A stretch of DNA of 61,250 bases from Akkermansia muciniphila (lineage in GTDB: Bacteria; Verrucomicrobiota; Verrucomicrobiia; Verrucomicrobiales; Akkermansiaceae): assembly GCA_945888515.1 (NCBI GenBank), contig CAMDAD010000018.1, positions 1 to 61,250 of the forward strand, given 5' to 3'. The stretch's first letter is position 1. Every line of letters begins with the position of its first letter. This document shows, piece after piece, positions 9,758 through 18,927 of this stretch. A model generated the notes under the pieces. That model searched no databases and had not been told where the DNA came from. It saw only the letters and a list, made by a program, of their open reading frames with translations. Both the position numbers and the translations under genes were made by a program.

Positions 9758-10817
9758 AACCACACTGCTCAGCAGCCTCTTCACGGTGCAACTAGTCGGC
9801 TTGGAGCCTCTGATTGCTCATATCGATATCGACCCCAGATACAACACGAATTCACAGCTGTGGACGTGGCGTTTGATGGCTGATAACGTCGAGAAACAGC
9901 CAGAACTTTGCTACATGCCCGGACGTGATATCATATCGGGATCCTCGTCTGCGCGCACGGGCGAACGGCACACCCGCCCGGCCTCATCTACATGGGATTT
10001 CATGGGAACGGCAGCGGGGCAAAACGTGTGGATTTACACCCAGTCCAACAATGGCTACTCGTGGCTCGGGTTTTCTGATTCACAGTCCATCTTCACCCAG
10101 CCCTTGCAAGTCAGGCTCGCAGGCGTGGATGGCCCCCCTGATGGGCACTTTTCTCTCTATTTTACCACCCCTTCGCCGCAAGTCTATATGAGGACCAGCG
10201 ATGGAATCTCATCGACTGATGTTTTCCCCAAGCCACTGGAGCATAATCACATCAACTGGGCATTCACCAAAAAAGGCGTATGGCGCGTGCGGCTTACCGT
10301 CAACGGATTCATTGGCAGCGGAAGCTCTCAGCCGACCACCACGAGTCAGGAAGTCCCTCTGTATTTTGCCATCGGGCATCGTGCCCAGTGGCGCGCCAAT
10401 TACTACTCCCATAGCACGGTGATGAATGAAGCCGTTGCCTCGGATTTCGCCGATGACGATGGCGACGGCATGGTCAATTTGTTAGAATACGCCTTCGGAG
10501 GAAATCCCACCATCGCATCCGCACTCAGCACGGAACACGGTGGGCCCCTGCAGCCTGCCCTGCGGATCACGCAGAATGGACCGGATCGTTTTTTGGAAAT
10601 CCAGTTTTACCGACGCCGCGCCGGAACACAGCCGATCGAAGCGAGCTACGAGGCGCAGTTCTCCTCTTCGCTAGCGCAAGCAGATTGGCAGACACAACCG
10701 ATCACTTTGACTCCTGAAACGATCCATCCGCAGTGGGAGCGTGTCACGGTAAGAGATTCACAGCCCCTTACCGCTCAGAGCAAACGTTTTGCCCGCATCC
10801 GCATCACGCCCTTATAA
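9747..10817 (+). CDS. choice-of-anchor M-type surface protein
   Basis: A 356-residue exported protein with a hydrophobic N-terminus that may be an uncleaved or atypical signal. The segment HNHINWAFTKKGVW (about residues 168-181) matches the hallmark of the choice-of-anchor M / TIGR03769 repeat, a domain known from surface proteins encoded near metal-type ABC transporters in actinobacteria. It is followed by a calcium-binding-like linker DDDGDGMVNLLEYAFG (about 238-253) and a C-terminal beta-rich module also seen in the large protein at 15410-18793. The start has a good ribosome site (CAGGAG at 9738-9743) and overlaps the pseudopilin gene. Several HxH patterns fit metal binding, but that is inference. 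No PEP-CTERM or LPXTG signal is present. Confidence 0.75.
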   Translation: MIAKTTLLSSLFTVQLVGLEPLIAHIDIDPRYNTNSQLWTWRLMADNVEKQPELCYMPGRDIISGSSSARTGERHTRPASSTWDFMGTAAGQNVWIYTQSNNGYSWLGFSDSQSIFTQPLQVRLAGVDGPPDGHFSLYFTTPSPQVYMRTSDGISSTDVFPKPLEHNHINWAFTKKGVWRVRLTVNGFIGSGSSQPTTTSQEVPLYFAIGHRAQWRANYYSHSTVMNEAVASDFADDDGDGMVNLLEYAFGGNPTIASALSTEHGGPLQPALRITQNGPDRFLEIQFYRRRAGTQPIEASYEAQFSSSLAQADWQTQPITLTPETIHPQWERVTVRDSQPLTAQSKRFARIRITPL

Positions 10818-10823
10818 AACAAA

Positions 10824-10846
10824 ACAGCCCGCATGATGCGGGCTGT
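10824..10846 (-). terminator. hairpin terminator between convergent genes
   Basis: ACAGCCCGCAT and ATGCGGGCTGT pair perfectly around a short loop. On the minus strand the hairpin is followed by TTTTGTTTT, so it is a good Rho-independent terminator for the PEP-CTERM gene. On the plus strand no T run follows, but the stem may still mark the end of the choice-of-anchor M operon. Confidence 0.8.
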
Positions 10847-10872
10847 CTACCATTCCTTGGTCAACTCACCCA

Positions 10873-11592
10873 TCACTTGCGCTTTCTGCGCAATAACACC
10901 GCGGCACCGAGCAGGCTCATCAGGCCTGTGGATGGCTCCGGCACTACGTTGAATTGATAGGTGGCGGAGGTAGATTTCGGCCCATCCACCGCGTGTTCGC
11001 CACTGATTTCGAATGTCAGATCATACACCCCCAACTCGGTAAAACCCCACAAAAAGTGTGCGTGATCCTCGATGCTCAGATCCATGCTGTAAAAATCGCC
11101 TGCAGTGATGCCACCAGCGAAGCTGCTCATGAAAAACGTGGGATCTCCGAAGCCATCCGTCTGCAAGAGAGAAAAATGAGCGCCCACGGGTGCGCTCATG
11201 CCAGTGAGCGTGATTCGAATCGGGCTGATCCAATCGCTTGGAGTTAATTCTTCCGCTCCAATACCAGCAAATGGCTGACCCGGAGTGGAAGTTTCCGGTA
11301 ATGCCCAAAAACTCACACCGGAGCCAACCCCCACAGCACTCCACTCGGATCCAGCAGGCCGCGTCACGCTGCCCACAACCTGGAGCGACAATTCTCCCAG
11401 TTCATACTCGGTGTCAGCAAGGAGAGTCACTCCATCGACCACAGCCCCCGCCTCCGCATGACTGTGTGGTTCGAACGCACCCGCATCATAGCCTATGCCG
11501 ATAAAATCGACGTGACCTGAAGTGAGCGTGGCACCTAGTAATGGCCCGGTCATCACCGCAGCCCCCATCGTTAGAAATAATTTTGTTTTCAT
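10873..11592 (-). CDS. PEP-CTERM surface protein with choice-of-anchor M domain
   Basis: A 239-residue secreted protein. It has an N-terminal signal peptide (cleavage near LLGATL), the choice-of-anchor M / TIGR03769 hallmark HAHFLWGFTELGVY in the second half, and a C-terminal PEP-CTERM sorting signal (VPEPSTG, a hydrophobic stretch, then RRKRK) recognised by an exosortase. Histidine-rich spots (EPHSHAE, EDHAHF) suggest metal binding. It shares its domain with the product of the convergent gene 9747-10817 and its promoter box with the COG0523 GTPase, which links it to the same response. No exosortase gene lies in this window. Confidence 0.85.
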   Translation of the reverse strand: MKTKLFLTMGAAVMTGPLLGATLTSGHVDFIGIGYDAGAFEPHSHAEAGAVVDGVTLLADTEYELGELSLQVVGSVTRPAGSEWSAVGVGSGVSFWALPETSTPGQPFAGIGAEELTPSDWISPIRITLTGMSAPVGAHFSLLQTDGFGDPTFFMSSFAGGITAGDFYSMDLSIEDHAHFLWGFTELGVYDLTFEISGEHAVDGPKSTSATYQFNVVPEPSTGLMSLLGAAVLLRRKRK

Positions 11593-11608
11593 GTTGCGGG
11601 ATCAATTT

Positions 11609-11637
11609 TACATATTGCAAGTAATTTACAATAACAA
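11609..11637 (-). promoter_or_regulatory. promoter of the PEP-CTERM gene overlapping the shared 25-bp box
   Basis: On the minus strand TTGTTA, 17 bases, TATGTA. The segment 11613-11637 repeats the box at 8980-9004 (20 of 25 bases identical), again covering -35 to -10. Transcription would start about 10 bases before the ATG at 11592. A weaker related stretch (TTTTTGCAAAATATT, 11646-11660) lies next to it on the side of the divergent ABC exporter. Confidence 0.6.
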
Positions 11638-11781
11638 ATTTACTGTTTTTGCAAAATATTATTACTATTCAATTCCGTATGACTCTCACCTCGCTTTCCG
11701 ATTCGGGGCCTTCCCCCGCAAACGCGACACAAGCAACAGCGAGATTCTATTCTTCCCCCTCAACCGATTACCCCTCATGCT

Positions 11782-13503
11782 GTGGCTGTGCCCACGCTTC
11801 GTCGCATCATTCAACACACCCTGCGCTTTCCACTGGCGAGTCTGCTATCGTTGATTCTGGCCGTACTCTGCACCTCGCTGGTGTTGGTGCTGCCGGCGGT
11901 GACCATGCGATTCATCGATGTCATCATTCCGCAGAAACGGCATGATCTGATCGTGCCCACCGCACTTCTCGGCATCGCGGCCATCGCGGGGCGGCAGTTC
12001 CTTTTCACACTCCGCACGTACGCGAACAATCTGTTAGAAATGCGCATCACCCACCTGATCCGCGTGGAGCTTTATGATAAACTGCAACGACTCCCAGTGA
12101 AGTGGTTTGATACGAAATCCTCCGGAGAAATCATGTCGCGCGTGGGGGATGACGTGCCCACCATGGACCGCGTGATCATCGAGGGCATCGATCAGGCACT
12201 CGCCGCCGCGCTGCAATTTCTCATCGTGCTCGCCTATCTGTTTTTTCACTCCTGGCAACTCACGCTGGTGACGCTCATCCCCTTGCCGCTGATCGGCATC
12301 ATTACCTCCTGGTGGTCGCGCAAATCGGAGTCGAAATGGCGGGCCTCCTCGGAGGCTTCCTCCGCACTCAATGCGCTGCTTCATGACAACCTCGCCGGCA
12401 TCCGCCAAATCAAGGCCTACACCGTGGAACCAGAGGCCTTGCAGCAGTTCGACGATGCCTCGCGCAAAGTCGGCCAGGCCCATCAGGATGTGATGAAAGG
12501 CCAGGCCATCGTCTGGCCTAGCGTTTCTTTGATTGCTGAATCCGGCATCATACTGATGGTGGCTTTTGGCGCGTGGTGGACCATCGAGGGCCAAATCACC
12601 GCGGGCGTGGTCATGTCCTTTCTCGTGGCCTGGGGGTTTCTTTTCGATCCGATTTCACGCATCAACGCCCTCGCCCAAACTTTCACGCGCGGCGTGGTGG
12701 CGGCGAAACGGGTGTTTGCCATCATCGATACCCCCGATGAGAGCAACCTCACCGACGGACAGCGCCCCACGACATTTCGCGGAGCCGTGCGCTTCGAAAA
12801 CGTGAGTTTTTCCTACAGCGATGACAGCCCCGCCGTGATCGGCCTAGAGCTCACCGCAGCTCCGGGACAGACCATCGCACTCGTCGGCCCCACGGGCGCG
12901 GGGAAATCCACCGTGCTCAACCTGCTCACCCGCTTTTACGACCCGAGCGGCGGCACGATCTGGATCGACGATACCCCCCTCAACGTGCTTTCGAAAGAAT
13001 GGCTGCGCGACCATACCGGCTTCGTCACGCAGGAAAATTTTCTTTTCCATACTAGCCTGCGCGAGAACTTGCAACTGGCCCTGCCCCACGCCAGCGATGA
13101 GGAAATCTGGAAAGCTCTCACCTCCGCGAATGCCGCCGATTTCGTCCGCGCCTTGCCCGAGGGCTTGGATACCATCGCCGGCGAGCGCGGCGTCCGTTTT
13201 TCCGGTGGGGAAAAGCAACGACTTTCCATCGCCCGCGCCCTGCTGAAAAATCCGCCGCTGCTCCTGCTCGATGAAGCCACCTCCGCGCTCGACAACCGAA
13301 CCGAACGGTGGGTGCAGCAGGCGCTCGATACCCTGCGCCGCGATCGCACCTGCTTCGTCATCGCTCACCGCCTCTCCACCGTGGAAAAAGCTGACTGCAT
13401 TTACGTGCTGAAAGAAGGCAGAATCGTCGAACACGGCACCCACGAAGAACTGCTCGCGCGCCACGGACATTATGCCGAACTGGCCGCCGGATCCCTGCAA
13501 TAA
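11782..13503 (+). CDS. ABC exporter, fused membrane and ATPase domains (MsbA/HlyB-like)
   Basis: A 573-residue half-transporter that works as a dimer in the inner membrane. Residues about 1-310 form a six-helix ABC transmembrane domain, and about 330-573 the nucleotide-binding domain with Walker A GPTGAGKS (369-376), signature FSGGEKQR, Walker B LLLLDEATS and the switch histidine in IAHRLS. It resembles lipid A or drug exporters such as MsbA; the substrate cannot be told. The start is a GTG at 11782, as the nearest ATG is out of frame. It is divergent from the PEP-CTERM gene, with 189 bases between them. Confidence 0.9.
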   Translation: MAVPTLRRIIQHTLRFPLASLLSLILAVLCTSLVLVLPAVTMRFIDVIIPQKRHDLIVPTALLGIAAIAGRQFLFTLRTYANNLLEMRITHLIRVELYDKLQRLPVKWFDTKSSGEIMSRVGDDVPTMDRVIIEGIDQALAAALQFLIVLAYLFFHSWQLTLVTLIPLPLIGIITSWWSRKSESKWRASSEASSALNALLHDNLAGIRQIKAYTVEPEALQQFDDASRKVGQAHQDVMKGQAIVWPSVSLIAESGIILMVAFGAWWTIEGQITAGVVMSFLVAWGFLFDPISRINALAQTFTRGVVAAKRVFAIIDTPDESNLTDGQRPTTFRGAVRFENVSFSYSDDSPAVIGLELTAAPGQTIALVGPTGAGKSTVLNLLTRFYDPSGGTIWIDDTPLNVLSKEWLRDHTGFVTQENFLFHTSLRENLQLALPHASDEEIWKALTSANAADFVRALPEGLDTIAGERGVRFSGGEKQRLSIARALLKNPPLLLLDEATSALDNRTERWVQQALDTLRRDRTCFVIAHRLSTVEKADCIYVLKEGRIVEHGTHEELLARHGHYAELAAGSLQ

Positions 13504-13556
13504 GTCGAAATGATTGGCATCGGTGGCATTTTTTCATCAAAAAACACGCTTTTTGC

Positions 13557-13584
13557 TTGCCAAACACGGTGCGTCCCCTATTTT
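13557..13584 (+). promoter_or_regulatory. candidate rpsB promoter
   Basis: TTGCCA, 16 bases, TATTTT, leaving a leader of about 100 bases before the rpsB ATG. The leader has imperfect stem potential (GATCGAAGGGACC region, 13621-13680) that could be an autoregulatory S2 site, but I cannot show a known fold. Confidence 0.4.
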
Positions 13585-13693
13585 CGCCGCCTCTTCCCGT
13601 GCTGCGAGATAACCAAGAAAGATCGAAGGGACCCAAGCGGCGGATCTTTCAAAAGCGCCCTTTCTGCTTTAAGAAGGGACAACCTCAACCTCT

Positions 13694-14377
13694 ATGATTA
13701 ACGAACTCATCTCAGAAATGGTGGACGCAGGCGTTCACTACGGTCACCAAACGAAAAAGTGGAATCCCAAAATGAAGCCTTATCTCCTCAAGGATAAGAG
13801 CGGGATTTACATCATCAACCTCGACAAAACCGTCAAGTGCCTCGACAAAGCCGCGGATTTCCTCGCCGGTCTTGCCAGCAAGAACAAAAAGATTCTCTTC
13901 GTCGGTTGCAAACGCCAGGCTCAGGAAGCCGTGCGTGAGGCGGCGGAAGCTACGAACCAAAACTACGTCAATCACCGCTGGCTCGGTGGTATGCTCACCA
14001 ACATGGCCACCGTTCGCAAGAGCGTGGAGCGTCTGAAGTATCTTGAAAATATCGAGAAACAACCGGAGTTCAAGGCCATGTCCAAAAAAGAACTCGCCGC
14101 CCTCGGCCGCGAGCGCGAAAAACTTCTGCGCAACCTGCGCGGTATCCGCAATCTGGAAAAAGCTCCCGATGCCATCGTCATTGTCGATTCCGCCCGTGAA
14201 TCGATCGCCGTCGCCGAGGCTCGCCGCTTGAAAATCCCGATCGTGGCCCTCGTCGATACCAACGCCGATCCATCGAAAGTGGAATACCCGATTCCCGGCA
14301 ACGACGACGCCATCCGCTCCATTCGCATCATCCTGCAAAACCTGGTGGATGCGATCGTGGTAGCCTCCAAGGCCTGA
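13694..14377 (+). CDS. rpsB: 30S ribosomal protein uS2
   Basis: Ribosomal protein uS2, needed for late assembly of the small subunit and for placing bS1. The product is 227 residues with the classic opening [20 protein letters not shown], a helical hairpin in the middle, and the family signature around [19 protein letters not shown] and VDTNADPS. It is slightly short of the usual 240 residues, with the C-terminal tail reduced. It is followed by tsf after a terminator-like hairpin, the usual rpsB-tsf arrangement. Confidence 0.98.
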   Translation: MINELISEMVDAGVHYGHQTKKWNPKMKPYLLKDKSGIYIINLDKTVKCLDKAADFLAGLASKNKKILFVGCKRQAQEAVREAAEATNQNYVNHRWLGGMLTNMATVRKSVERLKYLENIEKQPEFKAMSKKELAALGREREKLLRNLRGIRNLEKAPDAIVIVDSARESIAVAEARRLKIPIVALVDTNADPSKVEYPIPGNDDAIRSIRIILQNLVDAIVVASKA

Positions 14378-14391
14378 TACCCCCTTCCTCC

Positions 14392-14427
14392 GGGCGGCCT
14401 GAGCATCTCAGAGCCGCCCTTTTTTTT
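14392..14427 (+). terminator. Rho-independent terminator/attenuator between rpsB and tsf
   Basis: GGGCGGC (14392-14398) pairs with GCCGCCC (14413-14419) and is followed by eight T. Partial termination here would give more uS2 than EF-Ts, as known for rpsB-tsf in other bacteria. Confidence 0.85.
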
Positions 14428-14451
14428 CCCACACCTCAACACACTCACTAT

Positions 14452-15318
14452 ATGATTACTGCTGCTACTGTTAAAGAACTCCGCGATAAAACCAACGCGG
14501 GCATGATGGATTGCAAACGCGCGCTCGAAGAGACGAATGGCGACCTCGATGCCGCCATCACCCTGCTGCGCGAAAAAGGCATTGCCAAGGCTGCGAAAAA
14601 AGCCGACCGCGAAGCCAACGAAGGCACCATCACCGCACGCATCTCCGCCGATGGCAAATCAGGCATCCTGCTCGAAGTCAACTGCGAGACGGACTTCGTT
14701 TCGAAAAACGACAACTTCCAAGGCTTCGTCGCGGGCATCGCCGATGCCCTCATCTCCTCCTCTGCTGCCGACCTCGCTGCCGCCAATGCCGTGACCAGCA
14801 ATGGTTTAACGATCGAGGACACGATCAAAGCGAAGATCACCGAGATCGGAGAAAACCTGCTGTTCCGCAAGTATGTGCGCTACGAGGCACAAGGCGAAGG
14901 CTCCATCGCTTCTTACATCCACATGGGTGGTAAGGTCGGCGTGCTCGTCGAGATCGGCTGCACCAATGCCGCCACCACCAGCACCGAAGGCTTCCGCGAT
15001 CTAATCAAGGACATCACCCTCCACATCGCCGCTCTCAGCCCGCGCGGCCTCGCTCGTGAGGACATCTCCGAGGAAGTGATCGCTGCCGAGAAATCCATCT
15101 TCCGTGCCCAGTTGCTCGAAGAGGGCAAACCAGAAGCGATGCTGGAAAACATCATCGTCGGTAAGATGAAGCGCTTCTTCGCCGAAAACTGCCTCTTGGA
15201 GCAAGGCTTCGTCAAAGACCCCAGCGTTACCGTGAAGTCCCTGCTCGAAGCCAAAGGCAAAGAGCTCAGCGACACCTTGACCCTGCGCCGCTACGTGCGT
15301 TTCGGCCTCGGTGAGTAA
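14452..15318 (+). CDS. tsf: elongation factor Ts
   Basis: EF-Ts exchanges GDP for GTP on EF-Tu in the cytosol. The 288-residue product has the UBA-like N-terminal domain with the family motif LRDKTNAGMMDCKRAL and the core motif LLEVNCETDFVSKN that contacts EF-Tu. Length and domain order are normal. It lies directly after rpsB and ends at a strong terminator. A few bases before its ATG there is no clear Shine-Dalgarno. Confidence 0.98.
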   Translation: MITAATVKELRDKTNAGMMDCKRALEETNGDLDAAITLLREKGIAKAAKKADREANEGTITARISADGKSGILLEVNCETDFVSKNDNFQGFVAGIADALISSSAADLAAANAVTSNGLTIEDTIKAKITEIGENLLFRKYVRYEAQGEGSIASYIHMGGKVGVLVEIGCTNAATTSTEGFRDLIKDITLHIAALSPRGLAREDISEEVIAAEKSIFRAQLLEEGKPEAMLENIIVGKMKRFFAENCLLEQGFVKDPSVTVKSLLEAKGKELSDTLTLRRYVRFGLGE

Positions 15319-15340
15319 TGCCCCCGATGATTTTTCTCAG

Positions 15341-15371
15341 ACGCCCACCGAACCTCGGTGGGCGTTTTTTT
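15341..15371 (+). terminator. Rho-independent terminator after tsf
   Basis: ACGCCCACCG and CGGTGGGCGT pair perfectly around a 5-base loop and run into seven T. The strength of this signal argues that the next protein cannot start at the upstream end of its open frame (15311). Confidence 0.95.
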
Positions 15372-15409
15372 GTCCCATGCGGCATCTTTCCTTCTCAAAT
15401 AGGCTAGGT

Positions 15410-18400
15410 ATGCTATGGATCGACTGCTTCATGCTTCGCCCCGTCATACCATTCTCATTCCAGAAGCTGATGCACCTCGTTACGGGATGGTGCGTCTGGG
15501 TCATCGTCGCCCATGCGCAGACCACTTGGCGCAGCTCCCTCTACCCGACCACATGGCAGGCACCAGCATCCACGGTATCATTTGCCACCGCCAAAATGAT
15601 ACAGGATTTTTCCTATGCCGGCTACCGGCGCGGTGAAGAACTCATCCCCAACGTTGCTGGTCCGCTGTTTAATGTGACCGAATATGGAGCCGACCCCACT
15701 GGCAGTATCGATAGCACCGTCGCGATTCAAAATGCGATTAACGCCGCTGCGGCAGCAGGGGGTGGAGTGGTCTATTTGGCTGCTGGCAAATTCCGCATTT
15801 CCCCGCAGGGTAGTAACAATCACTGCCTGCGTATTTCCAGCTCTCACATTGTCCTACGTGGAGCAGGGACCGCCCAAACCTACCTGCTCAACACATCACA
15901 GACCATGAATGGCAAAAGCGTCATTCAAGTTTCTCCCGTCTCCACATCCACAGGCATCGCTCAATCAATCACCACCGACCGCCCTGGCCCCACGCGCCGC
16001 ATCCCCGTCGCAAACGCTAGTGCGTTCAGCCCAGGCACCATGGTTCGCATCCGATGGCAGTTCACCAGCGATTGGGTCGTTGAGAACAATCAACAAACGT
16101 GGTGGGGCATTTCGCAACCAGCCAACGCCACCTACCTCCGTGAGGTGACCGCCACCGACCCTGCTGCGGGATGGATCGAAGTAGATGTCCCCACCCGTTA
16201 CTGGATCAAAACCCGCGATAACCCCACCGTCCTCAGCATCAGCGGCTTACTTCGTCATGTGGCGATCGAGTCCCTATCGATCGGTAACTCGCAAATCACA
16301 AAATCGGGCTGGGGTGAGCAAGATTATACCGACTCCACCAAGGGAGCGTTTGATGCTCATGCCAGTTGGCTGATCCGTTACCAAAATGTGCGCGATAGCT
16401 GGATCAGCAACGTTCACAGCTATCAGGACATTGGCAATTCCAGCACCTGTCACCTCCTTTCCAACGGCATCCTGCTGAGTCAATGCACACGGGTGACCAT
16501 GCAATCTTGCCAGATGCGGCGCCCGCAATACGGTGGCGGTGGTGGCAATGGATACATGTATCGACTGCAGAACAGCAACGAGTGCCTGATCAAGCAATGC
16601 GTGGCGGACTTTTCGCGGCATGGCTTTGTCATCTCGCACGCCGGCACATCGGGCAATGTCTTTCATCGCTGCGAAGACCGCGAAACCGCACGCGCCACCG
16701 GTGCATCGGCCACGGGTTATACGACCAGCGGATCCGGTAGCGACAACCACATGCATTTCAGCCACTCCAACCTGTGGGATCAATGCCATGCATTCAACAG
16801 CTTCTTTACCGCTCACCATCGACTTACCAACGGCAGCACTCCGAGCCATGGCGTTACCTCCGCTCATGGCGTCTTTTGGAATACGAGTGGCAGCGGAACT
16901 CGTTACGACGACTCGAGTTCCCCGATTGTCCGCAGTGAGCAGCTTAACTACGGCTACATCATCGGCACCAAAGCCACCAGTGGTACCGCCTACTTTGCCT
17001 CCAATCCCACGGGAGGAAGCACCTCCCCAGCGGACCACATCGAGGGCGTCAATACAGGCGCCACACTTCAACCGCAATCCCTTTTCCTCGATCAGGTCAC
17101 GCGTCGGCTGAGCCCTACCATTACCTTCTCATCCCGCGGCGGAAGCCCCACCGTTCCCGCCAGCATCACGGGAAATTTCGGGCAAGCCTACGGCACGCTT
17201 CCCACCACAGCACGCGCTGGTTTCGTCTTCACAGGGTGGTTCACCAGCGCCACCGGCGGTGCGCTTGTGACGGCAACAAGCACGATCACCATCTCCGCGG
17301 ATCACACACTTCACGCCCAGTGGAATGCCATTCCCTCTGTTGACGCCGGTGCCAACCAATCGATCAGTATGAATCAGTGGCAGCTCTGGTCTCCCACTTC
17401 CATGAGCACCGCTGCTTGGTTTGACGCCGCGGATGCCGCAACTGTCAGCGCGACAAATCATCTCGTGTCGCTGTGGCACGACAAAAGCGGCAATCAAAAT
17501 CATGCGTCCCAAGCCACCGCATCACGAAGACCGAGCACTGGCAGTATACAAATCGGCGGATTGAACGCCATCGCATTCAATCCATTTCAAGAACAATTCC
17601 TGTCCGCGTCGCACACCCCCTCTTTGCTTCTGGACGCCAGCGGTGGAGCGAATCTGTTTTCTGTATTTCACACCAGCGGATACGTCAGTCGTGGCTCGGG
17701 TCTCAATTCTATCGCATCAAAAGGCTCCTTACTCACAGCGGGAGCCGCCTATGGCATACGGTTGAACGACAACAACAAACTGCCCTTCAAACCGAGCTCT
17801 GATATACTCACCGATCCCGCAGAGGTGTTTACGTCACAGAACCTCATTTTTTGCGGGATGCGCCATGATGTGGAAAAAACCGCCAGCACATTCATCAATG
17901 GCAGGCAACAATCGATTGCCGCGCTCCCTACCATCTCCAGCAACAACACCTCCGCTCTGATTCTCGGCGGTGAAAGCAATACCGCACGCTGCGCCGATCT
18001 GCGCTTGGGCGAGTTTCTGGTAGTTCCTGGCGTTCTGACTGCCCATCAGCGCCAGAAATTCGAGGGCTACCTCGCCCACAAATGGTCACTCACCGCCTCG
18101 CTTCCCGCGAACCATTTTTACCGATCATCGCCGCCACAGATGCCCACAGCCACAGTCGCGCTCACTGGCTTGGTGAGTGATGCAGACAGCACATCGCTCA
18201 CCTTTCTCTGGTCCGTGATCTCCGCACCGGCACCAGTATCATTCAGCCATCCCTCCAGCCGCACTAGTAACGCCACTTTCGCGCGCGCTGGTTCCTATCT
18301 CCTGCGTCTCAGCGCCAGCGATGGCGTCACCACGAGCACGGACGATGTGATGATCGCGGTCTTGGAAAACAATCAGTCCGATCCATTCGTCGAGTGGGCT

Positions 18401-18793
18401 CTTGAACCAAAAGAGACGTTTTTTCAGGACTTCAATGCCGACGCCATGTCCAATGGCCTCGCTTGGCTTCTCGGGGCAGAGTCACCTGCTTCTGATGCAC
18501 ACACTCTCATGCCGCATCATGCAAAAGAAAACACAGCTCTCGCAATGACCTTCCGCTACCTGACTCCTGTCAGACGAGGTTCCTATGCGCTACAACTTGA
18601 ATACAGCCCAAGCCTCGCGCCGGGCACATGGACCAAGGTGCTCATTCCCGATCAATCGGCTGTAGTGGATGGCGCTTCATTCCTCATTTCGCCGCTGCCA
18701 GACGGTCAGTCGAACCATGTCAAAGTGATCATTCCCGCGGGCCCCACGGGCAAAGTTTTTGCACGTCTGGCCAGTCTGATTCCTGGCACCTGA
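15410..18793 (+). CDS. large secreted right-handed beta-helix protein (pectate lyase-like) with LamG-like and PKD-like modules
   Basis: A secreted modular protein of about 1127 residues. After a signal peptide ending in IVAHAQ, a pectate-lyase-3-like beta-helix follows (VTEYGADPTGSIDSTVAIQ), then an InlB/Flg_new-type repeat (GFVFTGWFTS, HTLHAQWNA), then a concanavalin/LamG-like domain (AWFDAADAATV, WHDKSGNQNHASQ), then a PKD-like domain (LTFLWSV, YLLRLSASDGV). It ends with a module like that of the 9747-10817 protein. It probably binds or cleaves an external polysaccharide. The start is uncertain: the open frame begins at 15311 inside tsf, but the terminator at 15341-15371 rules that out. ATG 15410 (behind AGGCTAGGT) and ATG 15431 are the realistic choices. 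It is convergent with rodA. Confidence 0.8.
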   Translation: MLWIDCFMLRPVIPFSFQKLMHLVTGWCVWVIVAHAQTTWRSSLYPTTWQAPASTVSFATAKMIQDFSYAGYRRGEELIPNVAGPLFNVTEYGADPTGSIDSTVAIQNAINAAAAAGGGVVYLAAGKFRISPQGSNNHCLRISSSHIVLRGAGTAQTYLLNTSQTMNGKSVIQVSPVSTSTGIAQSITTDRPGPTRRIPVANASAFSPGTMVRIRWQFTSDWVVENNQQTWWGISQPANATYLREVTATDPAAGWIEVDVPTRYWIKTRDNPTVLSISGLLRHVAIESLSIGNSQITKSGWGEQDYTDSTKGAFDAHASWLIRYQNVRDSWISNVHSYQDIGNSSTCHLLSNGILLSQCTRVTMQSCQMRRPQYGGGGGNGYMYRLQNSNECLIKQCVADFSRHGFVISHAGTSGNVFHRCEDRETARATGASATGYTTSGSGSDNHMHFSHSNLWDQCHAFNSFFTAHHRLTNGSTPSHGVTSAHGVFWNTSGSGTRYDDSSSPIVRSEQLNYGYIIGTKATSGTAYFASNPTGGSTSPADHIEGVNTGATLQPQSLFLDQVTRRLSPTITFSSRGGSPTVPASITGNFGQAYGTLPTTARAGFVFTGWFTSATGGALVTATSTITISADHTLHAQWNAIPSVDAGANQSISMNQWQLWSPTSMSTAAWFDAADAATVSATNHLVSLWHDKSGNQNHASQATASRRPSTGSIQIGGLNAIAFNPFQEQFLSASHTPSLLLDASGGANLFSVFHTSGYVSRGSGLNSIASKGSLLTAGAAYGIRLNDNNKLPFKPSSDILTDPAEVFTSQNLIFCGMRHDVEKTASTFINGRQQSIAALPTISSNNTSALILGGESNTARCADLRLGEFLVVPGVLTAHQRQKFEGYLAHKWSLTASLPANHFYRSSPPQMPTATVALTGLVSDADSTSLTFLWSVISAPAPVSFSHPSSRTSNATFARAGSYLLRLSASDGVTTSTDDVMIAVLENNQSDPFVEWALEPKETFFQDFNADAMSNGLAWLLGAESPASDAHTLMPHHAKENTALAMTFRYLTPVRRGSYALQLEYSPSLAPGTWTKVLIPDQSAVVDGASFLISPLPDGQSNHVKVIIPAGPTGKVFARLASLIPGT

Positions 18794-18927
18794 CAAGAAT
18801 CGTTTCAAGGTGCTGCGTATAGCTGCGTCAGCAACCCATCGGCCCATGAGGCAAAGCAATCAAACACCTGTTAGAAATTCAAATCCCCATACAAACCTTA
18901 TGGAGCCTAGGAAAATGATCGGCTAAC

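Noticed and set aside
15311-15409. Upstream start of the beta-helix protein overlapping tsf
   Set aside because: It runs through the strong tsf terminator and gives no signal peptide at the N-terminus.
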